The translations under genes and the position numbers were made by a program. Under the pieces are notes generated by a model. It saw only the letters and a program-made list of their open reading frames with translations, was not told the origin of the DNA and did not search any database. Positions 6,961 through 15,469 of a stretch of DNA of 32,777 bases are shown in pieces; positions within the stretch are counted from its first letter, which is position 1; every line of letters begins with the position of its first letter. The stretch comes from Clostridia bacterium (GTDB lineage: Bacteria > Bacillota > Clostridia > TANB77 > CAG-508). The DNA lies in assembly GCA_017511265.1 (NCBI GenBank), contig JAFWKV010000013.1, forward strand, positions 1 to 32,777, in the 5' to 3' direction.

Positions 6961-8208
6961 ATGTGGGGGAATATAGCCATAGCTTTTTTAATAGCGTTTA
7001 TTGTTTCATTTATGGCTACACCATACACCATAAAAATAGCAGAAAAAGTAGGTGCAGTAGACATACCAAAAGATAAAAGAAGAATGCACCATCGAGCTAT
7101 GCCTAAATTTGGTGGGCCAGCAGTTATACTAGGATTTTTAGTATCAGTTATATATTTGTTAATAATAATGAGTATAGAAAATAGCATAGATTTGTTTTCA
7201 TCAGAAGACTATATAACTAAATTAATAGGAATATTTTTAGGAATTATTGTTATAGCAATAACCGGAATTATTGATGATATAAAAACAATTAAGCCACTTA
7301 CTAAACTTGCAGGACAATTACTTGCAGCAATTATAGTAGTTAGCTTTGGAGTTAGAATTGAACATATTTCAGTACCATTTATAACTGAAACATTAAAAAT
7401 AGATAGTAGTATTATATCAAGTCTATTGACAATAATATGGATTGTAGCTGTAACAAATGCAATAAATTTAACAGATGGATTAGATGGACTATCATCAGGA
7501 ATAACATTAATTTCTTGTATATCTTTGTTAATAATTTTTGCATTAAATGCATCACCTTTAATTGCAATTATATTGATTACAGCATTAATTGGGGCATTAT
7601 TAGGATTTTTACCATTTAATTTTGCACCAGCAAAAACTTTTATAGGAGATACAGGAGCAAACTTTTTAGGATTTATGCTTGCCATTATATCTATATTAGG
7701 TATAGCAAAAACTTATACAGCAGTAGTTATAGTACTGCCGGTTATAGTATTAGGACTACCAATTATGGATGTAGTTCTTGCAATAATAAGAAGAATTATT
7801 AAAGGTAAATCTATAAAAGCAGTTTTTCAAGCAGATAAAGGACATTTGCATCATAAATTAGTTGCAAAAGGATTCACTCAAAGACAAGCAGTTTTTATTT
7901 TATATGGTATAAGTGCTGCATGTGGTATGTTTGCTATTATATTATTTGATAGTGGTATTTGGAAAGCCTTATCATTTTTATTAATGTTTATTGCAGCATT
8001 AGCATTGGGATATAAAAATTTTGAAAAAGATAAAAGCTTTTATAAAGATGCGAAACATGAATGTATGGTTTGCAAATATATTTATAATCCTAAAGTAGGA
8101 AATAAAAAAGCTGGAATTGAGCCGGGAACAAGTTTTGACGACTTACCAAAAAATTGGGTATGCCCAGTATGTGGTGAAGGTAAGGATATGTTTGAAATTC
8201 AAGAATAA
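6961..8208 (+). CDS. WecA/TagO-type UDP-GlcNAc:undecaprenyl-phosphate transferase with C-terminal rubredoxin domain
   Basis: Residues 1-355 form a polytopic (about 10-11 helices) polyprenyl-phosphate GlcNAc-1-phosphate transferase. The motifs are [38 protein letters not shown] with the catalytic Asp pair, [13 protein letters not shown], and the cytoplasmic DKGHLHHKL loop typical of WecA/TagO rather than MraY. Such enzymes start teichoic acid or other surface polymer synthesis on undecaprenyl phosphate. The unusual part is the tail: after the last helix, residues 365-415 are a complete rubredoxin with C368-x2-C371 and C401-x2-C404 plus the [11 protein letters not shown] signature. The frame is continuous across the junction. 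RBS GGAGG precedes ATG. The tail would face the cytoplasm if topology follows the family. Confidence 0.9.
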   Translation: MWGNIAIAFLIAFIVSFMATPYTIKIAEKVGAVDIPKDKRRMHHRAMPKFGGPAVILGFLVSVIYLLIIMSIENSIDLFSSEDYITKLIGIFLGIIVIAITGIIDDIKTIKPLTKLAGQLLAAIIVVSFGVRIEHISVPFITETLKIDSSIISSLLTIIWIVAVTNAINLTDGLDGLSSGITLISCISLLIIFALNASPLIAIILITALIGALLGFLPFNFAPAKTFIGDTGANFLGFMLAIISILGIAKTYTAVVIVLPVIVLGLPIMDVVLAIIRRIIKGKSIKAVFQADKGHLHHKLVAKGFTQRQAVFILYGISAACGMFAIILFDSGIWKALSFLLMFIAALALGYKNFEKDKSFYKDAKHECMVCKYIYNPKVGNKKAGIEPGTSFDDLPKNWVCPVCGEGKDMFEIQE

Positions 8209-8225
8209 AAATATAAGGGGGAATT

Positions 8226-8942
8226 ATGGTGGCAGAATTAAAGTATAAAAGAGTACTTTTAAAATTAAGTGGAGAAGCACTAGCAGGCGACAAAAAATTT
8301 GGAATTGATCAATCAACTGTATGGGGATTATGTGATCAAATAAAAGAAATTGTTAATATGGGTGCACAAGTTTCAATTGTAGTAGGTGCAGGCAACTTTT
8401 GGAGAGGAGCACGAAATGGCGAGTATATGGAAAGAACTACAGCAGATTATATGGGAATGCTTGCTACTGCAATGAATGCTTTATCTCTTCAAGATTCACT
8501 AGAAAGTAAGGGAGTATACACAAGAGTACAAACAGCAATTGAAATGAGAGAAGTCGCAGAGCCATATATAAAAAGAAAGGCAATTAAACACTTAGAAAAA
8601 GGTAGGGTAGTTATTTTTGCTTGTGGTACAGGAAACCCATATTTTACAACAGACACAGCAGCAGCTCTAAGAGCAGCTGAAACAGAGTCTGAAGTAATAT
8701 TACTTGGTAAATCAATTGATGCAGTTTATTCTGCAGATCCAAAGCTAGATCCAACTGCTACTAAATATGATAGATTAACTTATTTGGATGTACTAAATAA
8801 AGATTTAAAAGTAATGGATTCAACAGCTACAGCTTTATGTAGAGATAACAACATTCCTCTATTAGTATTTGGAATAGATGACCCACATAATATTGTTAAA
8901 GCTATTACAGGAGAAAAAATAGGAACTATTGTTGAAGGCTAA
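8226..8942 (+). CDS. pyrH: UMP kinase
   Basis: A 238-residue bacterial UMP kinase (amino-acid kinase fold) that makes UDP from UMP and ATP. Motifs are [22 protein letters not shown] for the GGGN-type nucleotide loop, the [17 protein letters not shown] segment, and [17 protein letters not shown] for UMP binding. DAVYSADPK and [19 protein letters not shown] follow. RBS AAGGGGGAA lies just before ATG; spacing from the previous gene is 17 bases. Its usual partner frr follows, but a REP-like palindrome has been placed between them (8949-9048), widening the gap to 125 bases. Confidence 0.96.
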   Translation: MVAELKYKRVLLKLSGEALAGDKKFGIDQSTVWGLCDQIKEIVNMGAQVSIVVGAGNFWRGARNGEYMERTTADYMGMLATAMNALSLQDSLESKGVYTRVQTAIEMREVAEPYIKRKAIKHLEKGRVVIFACGTGNPYFTTDTAAALRAAETESEVILLGKSIDAVYSADPKLDPTATKYDRLTYLDVLNKDLKVMDSTATALCRDNNIPLLVFGIDDPHNIVKAITGEKIGTIVEG

Positions 8943-8948
8943 AATTTT

Positions 8949-9048
8949 GAAAGTTGTCAATTTGGACGGTTCTAATTGACAACTTCGAAAAAATAAATAT
9001 AAAAAAGTGAAAAGTTGTCAATTAGAACCGTCCAAATTGACAACTTTC
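8949..9048. repeat. REP-like palindrome between pyrH and frr
   Basis: Arms 8949-8985 and 9012-9048 are perfect 37-bp reverse complements with a 26-base AT loop. Each arm begins AAGTTGTCAAT and ends ATTGACAACTT with a GGACGGTTC centre, so each arm can also fold on itself. It has the same GTTGTCA/TGACAAC ends as the palindromes at 5981 and 13936. It lies inside an otherwise tight, essential operon, where it could cause attenuation or mRNA processing. Confidence 0.85.
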
Positions 9049-9067
9049 AGAAAAGGAGAGTAAAAAA

Positions 9068-9616
9068 ATGGAGTATGATGAAATTAAAGAAAAAATGTCA
9101 AAAGCACTAGAAGTGCTAGAACAAAGACTAGCAGAAATTAGAGCAGGACGTGCAAATCCTGCAATATTAAATAAGGTAAAAATAGATTACTATGGTACAC
9201 CAACACCAATCAATCAAGTAGCAGGAATATCTGTACCAGAGGCAAGATTAATAGTAATTCAACCATGGGATGCAAGTATTTTAAAAGAAATTGAAAGAGC
9301 AATTTTAGCAGCAGATATAGGAATTAATCCAAACAATGATGGAAAAGTAATAAGATTAGCATTTCCAGAATTAAACGAAGAAAGAAGAAAAGAACTTGTA
9401 AAAGAAGTCAAAAAAATTGCAGAAGAATCAAGAGTTGCAGTTAGAGGTATAAGACGTGATGGAATAGATGATGCAAAAACAAAACAAAAAAATAGTGAAA
9501 TAACCGAAGATGAATTAAGAATAGCAGAAAATGAAATACAAAAAATTACAGATAAAAATATAGAAGACATTGATAAAATTCTTGAAAATAAAGAAAAAGA
9601 AATAATGTCAGTATAG
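9068..9616 (+). CDS. frr: Ribosome recycling factor
   Basis: A 182-residue RRF, which with EF-G splits the post-termination ribosome. It has the alternating helical arm and small beta domain of the family: [50 protein letters not shown] in the hinge/beta domain, and [21 protein letters not shown]. The long C-terminal helices with VRGIRRDG follow. Standard length. RBS AAAAGGAGAG is 8-9 bases before ATG and lies right after the REP-like palindrome. The next gene (uppS) starts 9 bases downstream. Confidence 0.97.
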   Translation: MEYDEIKEKMSKALEVLEQRLAEIRAGRANPAILNKVKIDYYGTPTPINQVAGISVPEARLIVIQPWDASILKEIERAILAADIGINPNNDGKVIRLAFPELNEERRKELVKEVKKIAEESRVAVRGIRRDGIDDAKTKQKNSEITEDELRIAENEIQKITDKNIEDIDKILENKEKEIMSV

Positions 9617-9625
9617 GGGAAAAAG

Positions 9626-10339
9626 ATGGAATTTAAGAAAGAAGAAATGCCTAAACATATAGCAATAATAATGGATGGCAATAGAAGATGGGCAAAAGAA
9701 CATAAATTGCCAGCAAAACAAGGGCATAGAGAAGGTGCAAAAACATTAGAAAAAATTGTTAGGCATGCAAATAAAATAGGAATAGATTACATTACGGTTT
9801 ATGCTTTTTCAACAGAAAATTGGAAAAGAACAGAAGAAGAGGTTAGTGCTTTAATGCTATTAATGCAAAATTATTTAGATGACTATTCTAAAAGAGCAGA
9901 TTCTGAAAATATAAAAGTACAATTCTTAGGAAATATAGAACAACTATCAGAAAAAATGAAAAAAAGTATAAACAAATGTATTGAAAGAACAAAAAATAAT
10001 ACAGGCATTGTTTTTAATATTGCTTTAAATTATGGAGGAAGACTAGAAATTATTAAAGCAGTAAAAGAAATAGCAGAAGAAGTAAAACAAAGAGAACTTT
10101 CTATTGAAGATATAAATGAAGATGTTATTTCAAGTAGGCTATATACAGCAGGACAACCAGATCCAGATTTAGTAATTAGAACAAGTGGAGAACTTCGTTT
10201 AAGTAATTTCTTACCATGGCAGGTTGTATATTCAGAATTTTTATTTATAGACAAAAAATGGCCTGATTTTGATGAAAAGGATTTAGAAAATAGCATAATA
10301 GAATATCAAAAAAGAAAAAGAAATTTTGGAGCAAACTAA
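9626..10339 (+). CDS. uppS: Isoprenyl transferase (undecaprenyl diphosphate synthase)
   Basis: A 237-residue cis-prenyltransferase that condenses isopentenyl diphosphate onto farnesyl diphosphate to give the undecaprenyl carrier of wall synthesis. Motifs are HIAIIMDGNRRWAKE with catalytic Asp17, GHREGAKTL, YAFSTENWKR, and RTSGELRLSNFLPWQ with YSEFLF for the second substrate site. Length fits the family. The order frr-uppS-cdsA-rseP is the common Bacillota arrangement and places carrier lipid and phospholipid synthesis together. RBS AGGGGAA precedes ATG, near the frr stop. Confidence 0.95.
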   Translation: MEFKKEEMPKHIAIIMDGNRRWAKEHKLPAKQGHREGAKTLEKIVRHANKIGIDYITVYAFSTENWKRTEEEVSALMLLMQNYLDDYSKRADSENIKVQFLGNIEQLSEKMKKSINKCIERTKNNTGIVFNIALNYGGRLEIIKAVKEIAEEVKQRELSIEDINEDVISSRLYTAGQPDPDLVIRTSGELRLSNFLPWQVVYSEFLFIDKKWPDFDEKDLENSIIEYQKRKRNFGAN

Positions 10340-10361
10340 ATAAAAATAGAAGAGGGATAAT

Positions 10362-11165
10362 ATGAATTTAAAAAGAGTACTTTCAGCACTTATTGGATTT
10401 CCTATAGTTGCTGTAGCATTAATATATGCAAATAATTATATAATAGATGTAATAATTAGTTTAATAGCTCTGATTTCGATACATGAATTTTATAATGCAA
10501 TATCTAAAGATGGCAAGCCGGTAAGATGGATAGGATATGTGTCATGCATAAGTATAGCATTTATACATATAATACCATTGGAACAATTACATCTAATAAT
10601 ACCAATGGCAATATCAAGCATAATATTATTATTGTTTTTACAAGTAATTCTAAGTCAAATGGAAACAAATATTAAAGATATAGCATATACTCTTTTTGGA
10701 ATATTTTATGTAGCAGTATTTTTAATGTTTTTAGCTATAATTAGAGGAATGGAAAACGGAAAAATATTAATATGGTATGTTTTGTTTGCTTCTTGGACGA
10801 CAGATATATTTGCATATTTAGTTGGTAAGCATTTGGGTAAGCATAAATTTAGTAAAATTAGCCCTAATAAAACAATTGAAGGATGTGTAGGGGGAACAAT
10901 AGGAAGTATAATAGCTATGCTTGCTTATACATATTGTATAAATAGTTATTTAGGAGCAAACTATTCATACCTACTTATTGCAATAACAGGTTTAATTTTA
11001 AGTTTAGTAAGTCAAATTGGTGATTTCGCAGCTTCAACAATAAAAAGATATGTTGATATAAAAGATTACAGTGATTTAATTCCTGGACATGGAGGAATGT
11101 TAGATAGAGTAGACAGTTTACTATTTATAGCACCTTTTGCATATATATTATTTTCATTAATGTAA
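10362..11165 (+). CDS. cdsA: Phosphatidate cytidylyltransferase
   Basis: A 267-residue polytopic membrane enzyme that makes CDP-diacylglycerol from phosphatidate and CTP, the branch point of phospholipid synthesis. About seven to eight hydrophobic helices are visible. The CdsA signature is at the C-terminal side: KISPNKTIEGCVGG, SQIGDFAASTIKRY, then KDYSDLIPGHGGMLDRVDS with the metal-binding Asp residues. RBS AAGAGGGAT lies before ATG. The gene dxr often follows cdsA in related genomes but is absent here; rseP begins 16 bases after the stop. Confidence 0.95.
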   Translation: MNLKRVLSALIGFPIVAVALIYANNYIIDVIISLIALISIHEFYNAISKDGKPVRWIGYVSCISIAFIHIIPLEQLHLIIPMAISSIILLLFLQVILSQMETNIKDIAYTLFGIFYVAVFLMFLAIIRGMENGKILIWYVLFASWTTDIFAYLVGKHLGKHKFSKISPNKTIEGCVGGTIGSIIAMLAYTYCINSYLGANYSYLLIAITGLILSLVSQIGDFAASTIKRYVDIKDYSDLIPGHGGMLDRVDSLLFIAPFAYILFSLM

Positions 11166-11181
11166 AACGTGGAGGTACATT

Positions 11182-11961
11182 TTGATAGGATTTTTAATTT
11201 CAGCAATTAAAATTATATTTTTACTTGGCTTTTTAATTTTTATACATGAGGGAGGACATTTTTTAGTGGCAAAACTGTGCAAAGTAAGAGTTAATGAATT
11301 TGCTATTGGTTTTGGACCTACATTATTCTCAAAGCAAGGGAAAGAAACTAAATACGCATTAAGAGCTGTTCCATTAGGTGGATTTGTCAATTTAGAAGGA
11401 GAAGAGGAATCATCAGATGCTGAAGGATCTTTTTCAAAAACAAGTATTCCGAAAAGAATAGCTATTGTAGCAGCAGGGGCAACTGTAAATATAGTATTTG
11501 GACTTATAATATATTTTGTGCTTATGACCTTTGGCGGATCAATGACTATGGCAGATGGTACAGTTTTAGAAGACACAGTTTATAATCACATATATAATGG
11601 ATTTGTAAAAACTTCCCAATTTAGTGTTGCCATAATAGATGGATTGAAAGATTTAATTACACAAGGATTAAAAATAGACCAAATGACGGGAATTGTTGGA
11701 ATTTCAGATACTGTAGCTGCTACAAATGGAATAAAACAGTATATTTATATAATGGCTGTTATTTCTGTATCATTAGGCATTACTAATTTACTTCCAATAC
11801 CAGCACTTGATGGTGGAAAAATAGTAATTCTTATTATAGAAGCAATTAGAGGCAAACCTTTAAAACAAGAAATTGAGTCAGCTATTACGCTTTTAGGCTT
11901 TTCGTTACTTATAATGCTTTCTGTATATGTTACTTATAATGACATTTTAAGAATTTTTTAA
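11182..11961 (+). CDS. rseP: Site-2 (RseP/RasP-type) zinc metalloprotease lacking the PDZ domain
   Basis: A 259-residue intramembrane metalloprotease of the M50 family. Zinc ligands are in HEGGH (H22, E23, H26) in the first helix and in NLLPIPALDGGK (residues 202-213, Asp210) in a later helix. The conserved PLGGFVNLEGE beta segment is at 65-74. Family members of this operon are usually about 340-430 residues with a PDZ domain between helices 2 and 3. Here only about 20 residues separate helix 2 (about 92-117) from the next segment, so the PDZ is missing. The frame is intact, with no sign of deletion damage. The start is TTG, supported by GGAGG six bases upstream. Likely substrates would be anti-sigma factors or signal peptide remnants. 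Confidence 0.88.
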   Translation: MIGFLISAIKIIFLLGFLIFIHEGGHFLVAKLCKVRVNEFAIGFGPTLFSKQGKETKYALRAVPLGGFVNLEGEEESSDAEGSFSKTSIPKRIAIVAAGATVNIVFGLIIYFVLMTFGGSMTMADGTVLEDTVYNHIYNGFVKTSQFSVAIIDGLKDLITQGLKIDQMTGIVGISDTVAATNGIKQYIYIMAVISVSLGITNLLPIPALDGGKIVILIIEAIRGKPLKQEIESAITLLGFSLLIMLSVYVTYNDILRIF

Positions 11962-11979
11962 AAAAATTTATAAAAACCC

Positions 11980-12008
11980 TTGACAATTTTAGAAGAAACG
12001 TTTATAAT
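11980..12008 (+). promoter_or_regulatory. tRNA-Gly promoter
   Basis: Perfect consensus: TTGACA (11980-11985), 17-bp spacer, TATAAT (12003-12008), 21 bases before the mature tRNA 5' end. Confidence 0.9.
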
Positions 12009-12029
12009 CTATAATTGTCAAGAGCAAAT

Positions 12030-12103
<74 letters not shown>

Positions 12104-12109
12104 TAAAAT

Positions 12110-12130
12110 CAACCGCAAGGTTGTTTTTTT
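12110..12130 (+). terminator. tRNA-Gly terminator
   Basis: CAACC-gcaa-GGTTG followed by seven T, six bases after the CCA end. Confidence 0.9.
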
Positions 12131-12141
12131 ATATATGTGAT

Positions 12142-12186
12142 AATCAAAAATCAGCACAGTTATAAACTATGCTGATTTTTTTGATT
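12142..12186. terminator. Bidirectional terminator hairpin
   Basis: AATCAAAAATCAGCA pairs with TGCTGATTTTTTTGATT (two extra T on one side), and AGTT/AACT pairs inside. It lies just beyond the 3' end of the minus-strand 55-aa ORF at 12221-12388 and probably ends its transcript. A- and T-runs within the stem suit both directions. Confidence 0.7.
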
Positions 12187-12220
12187 ATGAAAAATGCTTT
12201 TCAAACTTTTATAAAAAAAT

Positions 12221-12388
12221 CTAAATAATAACATTTGCTATAGTTAGTATAAAGGCATATAATAATGCTTTCCAAGTAATACTAAAAGCAGTATAACTTA
12301 GCCTTTTTATAACAGTTAACCTATGTTCTTTTTTTATTGATAATGATTTATTAATAGGAACTGGAATATATTCGTTTTGTATATACAT
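12221..12388 (-). CDS. 55-aa putative single-pass membrane protein
   Basis: A short ORF on the minus strand in the 523-base space between tRNA-Gly and the flavodiiron gene. The product begins MYIQNEYIPVPINKSL, has a basic middle (KKEHRLTVIKRL), and ends in one hydrophobic helix of about 20 residues (SITWKALLYAFILTIANVII). A GGAG motif lies 9 bases before ATG and a terminator hairpin follows the stop, which supports a real gene. I see no strong promoter. The basic-then-hydrophobic order suggests a tail-anchored topology. No family is recognised. Confidence 0.5.
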   Translation of the reverse strand: MYIQNEYIPVPINKSLSIKKEHRLTVIKRLSYTAFSITWKALLYAFILTIANVII

Positions 12389-12494
12389 GAGACTCAACTC
12401 CTTTATCTACAAGTGTTTTATATAATTCTTTAGTATAAATAATTTTAACCTATAATTAATTATAAACATAAAAAAATCACTTTGTCAACAACTT

Positions 12495-12538
12495 TGTAAC
12501 AAAAATGTAACAAAATTGCAACAAAAATGTAATAAAAC
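12495..12538 (+). promoter_or_regulatory. Four 11-bp tandem repeats upstream of the flavodiiron gene
   Basis: TGTAACAAAAA, TGTAACAAAAT, TGCAACAAAAA and TGTAATAAAAC follow each other without gaps (12495-12538). The related TTTGTCAACAA sits just upstream at 12481. The 11-bp period is close to one helix turn, so bound proteins would line up on one face. The likely -10 of the flavodiiron gene is TATAAT at 12592-12597, with a poor -35. That combination would fit an activator-dependent promoter. The binding protein is unknown. Confidence 0.45.
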
Positions 12539-12626
12539 AATAAAAAAACGATTATTTTTTCAAACATATAGAAATAAATAAAGTTTTATTATATAATAAG
12601 AAAAACTTTGAAAGAGAGGAAAAAAT

Positions 12627-13793
12627 ATGAGATTTAAAATAACAGATACAATTGAGTATGTTGGAGTAAATGACAGAACAATAGATTTATTTGAAAGTCA
12701 ATATATAGTACCAAATGGAGTATCATATAATTCATACATAATAAAAGATGAAAAAACAGTAATTATGGATACAGTAGATAGAAGAGCAACAAATGAATGG
12801 ATAGGTAACATAGAAAAAGCATTACAAGAAAAAGAAGCGGACTATATTGTTATTTCACATTTAGAGCCAGATCACTCAGCTAATATAGAATTATTAACTA
12901 CAAAATATCCAAAAATGAAAATAATATTAAATCAAAAAGCAGCAGAAATGATGCCACATTTTTTTGATATTGACCTATCAAACAGATTTGTAATTGTTAA
13001 AGAAGGGGATGTAGTAGATTTAGGAAACCATAAATTACAATTTTTTATGGCACCTATGGTACATTGGCCTGAGGTAATGGTAACTTATGAACAAACAGAG
13101 AAAGTGTTATTTACAGCTGATGGCTTTGGAAAATTTGGAACACTTGACACAGACGAAGAATGGGCATGTGAAGCAAGAAGATATTATTTCAATATTTGTG
13201 GAAAATATGGAGCACAAGTACAGCTATTATTAAAAAAAGTTGCAAACTTAAACATAAATACAATATGTCCATTACATGGACCAATACTAAAAGAAAATTT
13301 ATCATACTATATAAACAAATATGATGTATGGAGCAGTTATAAACCTGAAGATAAGGGAGTACTTATAGCATATAATTCTATTCATGGAAACACTGGCAAA
13401 GCAATAGAAACATTAGAAGAAATATTAAAAGAAAATGGCGAAGAAAACATTGTAGTTAGTGACTTAGCAAGAGCAGATATAGCAGAGGTAATTGAAGATG
13501 CTTTTAGATATGATAAGTTAATTATAGCAACACCAACTTATGATGCTGGACTATTCCCAACAACAGAATTATTTTTAAGAGAATTAAAGCACAAAAATTA
13601 CCAAAAAAGAAAGGTTGGAATTATTCAAAATGGTTCGTGGGCACCAATGGCTGCTAAATGTATAAAAGACATTTTAGGAGAGATGAAGGATATAAATATT
13701 TGTGAAAATATAGTAACTATAAAAACTAGAATGAATGATACTAATATTAGCGAAATGAATGATTTAGTTAAAGAATTATTAGGGGGTGAATAA
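12627..13793 (+). CDS. Class A flavodiiron protein (O2/NO reductase)
   Basis: A 388-residue FprA-type flavodiiron protein that reduces O2 to water or NO to N2O, protecting anaerobes. Residues 1-240 are the metallo-beta-lactamase-like domain with the diiron ligands: HLEPDH (H78, E80, D82, H83), H146 in PMVHWPE, D165 in FTADGFG, and H217 in CPLHGP. Residues 243-388 are a flavodoxin domain with FMN loop [12 protein letters not shown] and [22 protein letters not shown] is before ATG. A rubredoxin gene starts one base after the stop codon and is the expected electron donor. Whether O2 or NO is the main substrate cannot be read from the sequence. Confidence 0.95.
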   Translation: MRFKITDTIEYVGVNDRTIDLFESQYIVPNGVSYNSYIIKDEKTVIMDTVDRRATNEWIGNIEKALQEKEADYIVISHLEPDHSANIELLTTKYPKMKIILNQKAAEMMPHFFDIDLSNRFVIVKEGDVVDLGNHKLQFFMAPMVHWPEVMVTYEQTEKVLFTADGFGKFGTLDTDEEWACEARRYYFNICGKYGAQVQLLLKKVANLNINTICPLHGPILKENLSYYINKYDVWSSYKPEDKGVLIAYNSIHGNTGKAIETLEEILKENGEENIVVSDLARADIAEVIEDAFRYDKLIIATPTYDAGLFPTTELFLRELKHKNYQKRKVGIIQNGSWAPMAAKCIKDILGEMKDINICENIVTIKTRMNDTNISEMNDLVKELLGGE

Positions 13794-13794
13794 A

Positions 13795-13932
13795 ATGAAA
13801 TATGTATGTACAGTATGTGGACACATCTACGATGAAGAAGCAGAAGGCGTAAAATTTGCAGATTTACCCAAAGATTGGGTATGTCCATTATGCGGAGTTG
13901 GAAAAGATATGTTTAAAGAAGTAGAAGACTAA
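13795..13932 (+). CDS. Rubredoxin, short 45-residue type
   Basis: A 45-residue rubredoxin with CTVCG (C5, C8) and WVCPLCG (C30, C33), which bind a single iron. It starts [13 protein letters not shown] and ends [12 protein letters not shown]. It lacks the usual loop of about seven residues between the two cysteine pairs, as in the 45-residue rubredoxin of Desulfovibrio desulfuricans. It begins one base after the flavodiiron stop codon, with the RBS (AGGGGGTG) inside the end of that gene. It should therefore be made with the flavodiiron protein and pass electrons to it. Its closest relative in this window is the tail of the WecA-like protein at 6961-8208. Confidence 0.95.
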   Translation: MKYVCTVCGHIYDEEAEGVKFADLPKDWVCPLCGVGKDMFKEVED

Positions 13933-13935
13933 AAA

Positions 13936-14248
13936 GTTGTCAATGGGGACAGAGAATTTTGGAAAGACCTCAGCCATTTTAGGCAGGCTCTCCCCATTAT
14001 TATTATAATTTATTGGAATTTCGAATGTGCCGTGGAGTGGTTGTATAAATTCTTTAAATTATTAATGAGGAATGCTCACGGTACTTGAGCAAAGCGAAAG
14101 GGTCTGAGTGAGAGAAGCTCATTAATAATTTTTAGAATTTGTAAACCACGAAGCAAGCCGAGAAATGTAAATAAATTATAATAATAATGGGGAGAGCCTG
14201 CCTAAAATGGCTGGGGTCTTTCCAAAATTCTCTGTTCCCATTGACAAC
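13936..14248. repeat. Giant 313-bp palindromic element with 77-bp arms
   Basis: Arms 13936-14012 and 14172-14248 match as reverse complements at 75 of 77 positions. Both differences are G-U pairs in a plus-strand RNA. The ends are GTTGTCAATGGGGAC and GTTCCCATTGACAAC, as in the REP-like palindromes at 5981 and 8949. The arm also carries GCTGGGGTCTTTCC (14210-14223), close to the core of the hairpin elements elsewhere. The interior continues the stem: GTGGTT/AACCAC, then a 23-bp AATTATTAATGAG-type stem with two mismatches, then CTCAC/GTGAG. No ORF is present. It fills most of the 381-base space after the rubredoxin gene. Confidence 0.85.
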
Positions 14249-14270
14249 CAAAAATGATTATATATATAAT
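14241..14270 (+). promoter_or_regulatory. Nuclease gene promoter using the element's end as -35
   Basis: TTGACA (14241-14246) is part of the right terminus of the giant palindrome. An 18-bp spacer and TATAAT (14265-14270) follow outside it. The start codon is 44 bases downstream. Confidence 0.7.
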
Positions 14271-14313
14271 AATATTGAAGATAAGGAAGAAGTAAAAAAA
14301 CGAGGGGGATAAA

Positions 14314-15108
14314 ATGGGAAGAAGAAAAAAAAGCGAAAAATTTATAAAAGAAATTATTTCGATAGTAGTATTTTTAATTATAATACTTGGAGCATATTTA
14401 AGTTATAGCTCAAATAATAACCTGCTTGAACAGAATAATTTAAATACTGGAAATACCACAAGTAATACAACAACTGAAAACAATGAAACATCAAACAATA
14501 CAACAGCTTCAACTAACACGACAAACTTGAATATAGAAAATATTCCAGAATATACAAATAAAGTAGCAATAGAAATTAATAATAATAAACCATATTTTGA
14601 TGAAAGTAATATTACAAAAGAAGCATTTGAAACATATAGTGACTTAGATTCAAAGGGAAGATGTGGAGTAGCATTTGCAAATATATGTAAAGAAATAATG
14701 CCAGTTGATGGACAAAAAAGAGAAAGCATAAGCAAAGTAAAGCCAACAGGATGGGAGCAAAAAAAGGTTAATGGTGAATATGTATACAACAGATGCCATC
14801 TAATAGGATATCAACTTGCAGCAGAAAATGCCAACGAAAAAAATTTAATTACAGGAACAAGATATTTCAATGTTGAAGGAATGTTACCATATGAAAACAA
14901 AGTAGCAGAATATATAGAAAAAAATAAAAATAATCATGTTTTATACAGAGTAACGCCTGTATTTAAAGGAGAAAATCTTTTAGCAAGCGGAGTAGAAATG
15001 GAAGCACTATCTGTAGAAGATGAAGGCAAAGGACTATATTACAATGTATTTGTATACAACATTCAACCAGGAGTTACAATAGACTACACTACAGGAAAAA
15101 TACAATAA
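14314..15108 (+). CDS. Membrane-anchored DNA/RNA non-specific endonuclease (EndA-like)
   Basis: A 264-residue protein: a basic start, one membrane helix (about residues 14-30), a low-complexity Asn/Thr linker (about 34-75), then an extracytoplasmic nuclease domain (about 100-264). The domain has the EndA/DNA-entry nuclease features GRCGVAFANI, YNRCHLIGYQLAAENANEKNLITGTRYFN and GMLPYENKVAEYI. His in NRCHLIG takes the catalytic place of the DRGH motif, and Asn in ENANEKN the Mg ligand. The N-terminal anchor matches nucleases used in DNA uptake or in scavenging extracellular nucleic acids. RBS CGAGGGGGAT precedes ATG. It is flanked on both sides by large palindromic elements and looks like its own unit. 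Confidence 0.88.
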   Translation: MGRRKKSEKFIKEIISIVVFLIIILGAYLSYSSNNNLLEQNNLNTGNTTSNTTTENNETSNNTTASTNTTNLNIENIPEYTNKVAIEINNNKPYFDESNITKEAFETYSDLDSKGRCGVAFANICKEIMPVDGQKRESISKVKPTGWEQKKVNGEYVYNRCHLIGYQLAAENANEKNLITGTRYFNVEGMLPYENKVAEYIEKNKNNHVLYRVTPVFKGENLLASGVEMEALSVEDEGKGLYYNVFVYNIQPGVTIDYTTGKIQ

Positions 15109-15110
15109 TT

Positions 15111-15347
15111 CCAGTTCTATTTTTTACAAATAATATTGCAATTCACTGTTTTTATATACAATATGTCCTGCCTCGTGGTGAATACATAAAATTTTTTTCA
15201 AAACCTTCGTCTTTGCCTTCAGCAAAAACATAGCTGGGGTCTTCCTACCGGTTTTGATTTAAAAAATTTTATTGCATTAACCACGGTCGCGGACTTTAAG
15301 TTTTATATACAGTGAATTGTAACATTATTTGTAAAAAATAGAACTGG
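15111..15347 (+). repeat. Large nested hairpin element with conserved apex core
   Basis: The outer 39-bp arms (15111-15149 and 15309-15347) pair with two mismatches. An imperfect inner stem includes ATAAAATTTTTT with AAAAAATTTTAT and CAAAACC/GGTTTTG. There is a small hairpin TTTGC-cttca-GCAAA and the core CATAGCTGGGGTCTTCCTA at 15229-15247. It starts 2 bases after the nuclease stop codon. It has the same internal order as the element at 2191-2302 but unrelated outer arms. It occupies most of the 361-base space before the next gene. Confidence 0.8.
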
Positions 15348-15353
15348 CAATAC

Positions 15354-15382
15354 TTGATTTTTCATAGAAAAAGATGTATAAT
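15354..15382 (+). promoter_or_regulatory. Promoter for the 126-aa gene
   Basis: TTGATT (15354-15359), 17-bp spacer, TATAAT (15377-15382). It begins just outside the hairpin element at 15111-15347. Confidence 0.75.
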
Positions 15383-15469
15383 CACTCTAGTTTTATATCT
15401 TTTTGCTATTAATCTAATAGCAATTAATTTCCAAAAAAAAAGAATCATAAAAAAGAGGAGTGATGTATA

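Noticed and set aside
7209..7685. 158-codon open frame on the minus strand inside the WecA-like gene
   Set aside because: It is antisense to a clear membrane enzyme, with no RBS or terminator.
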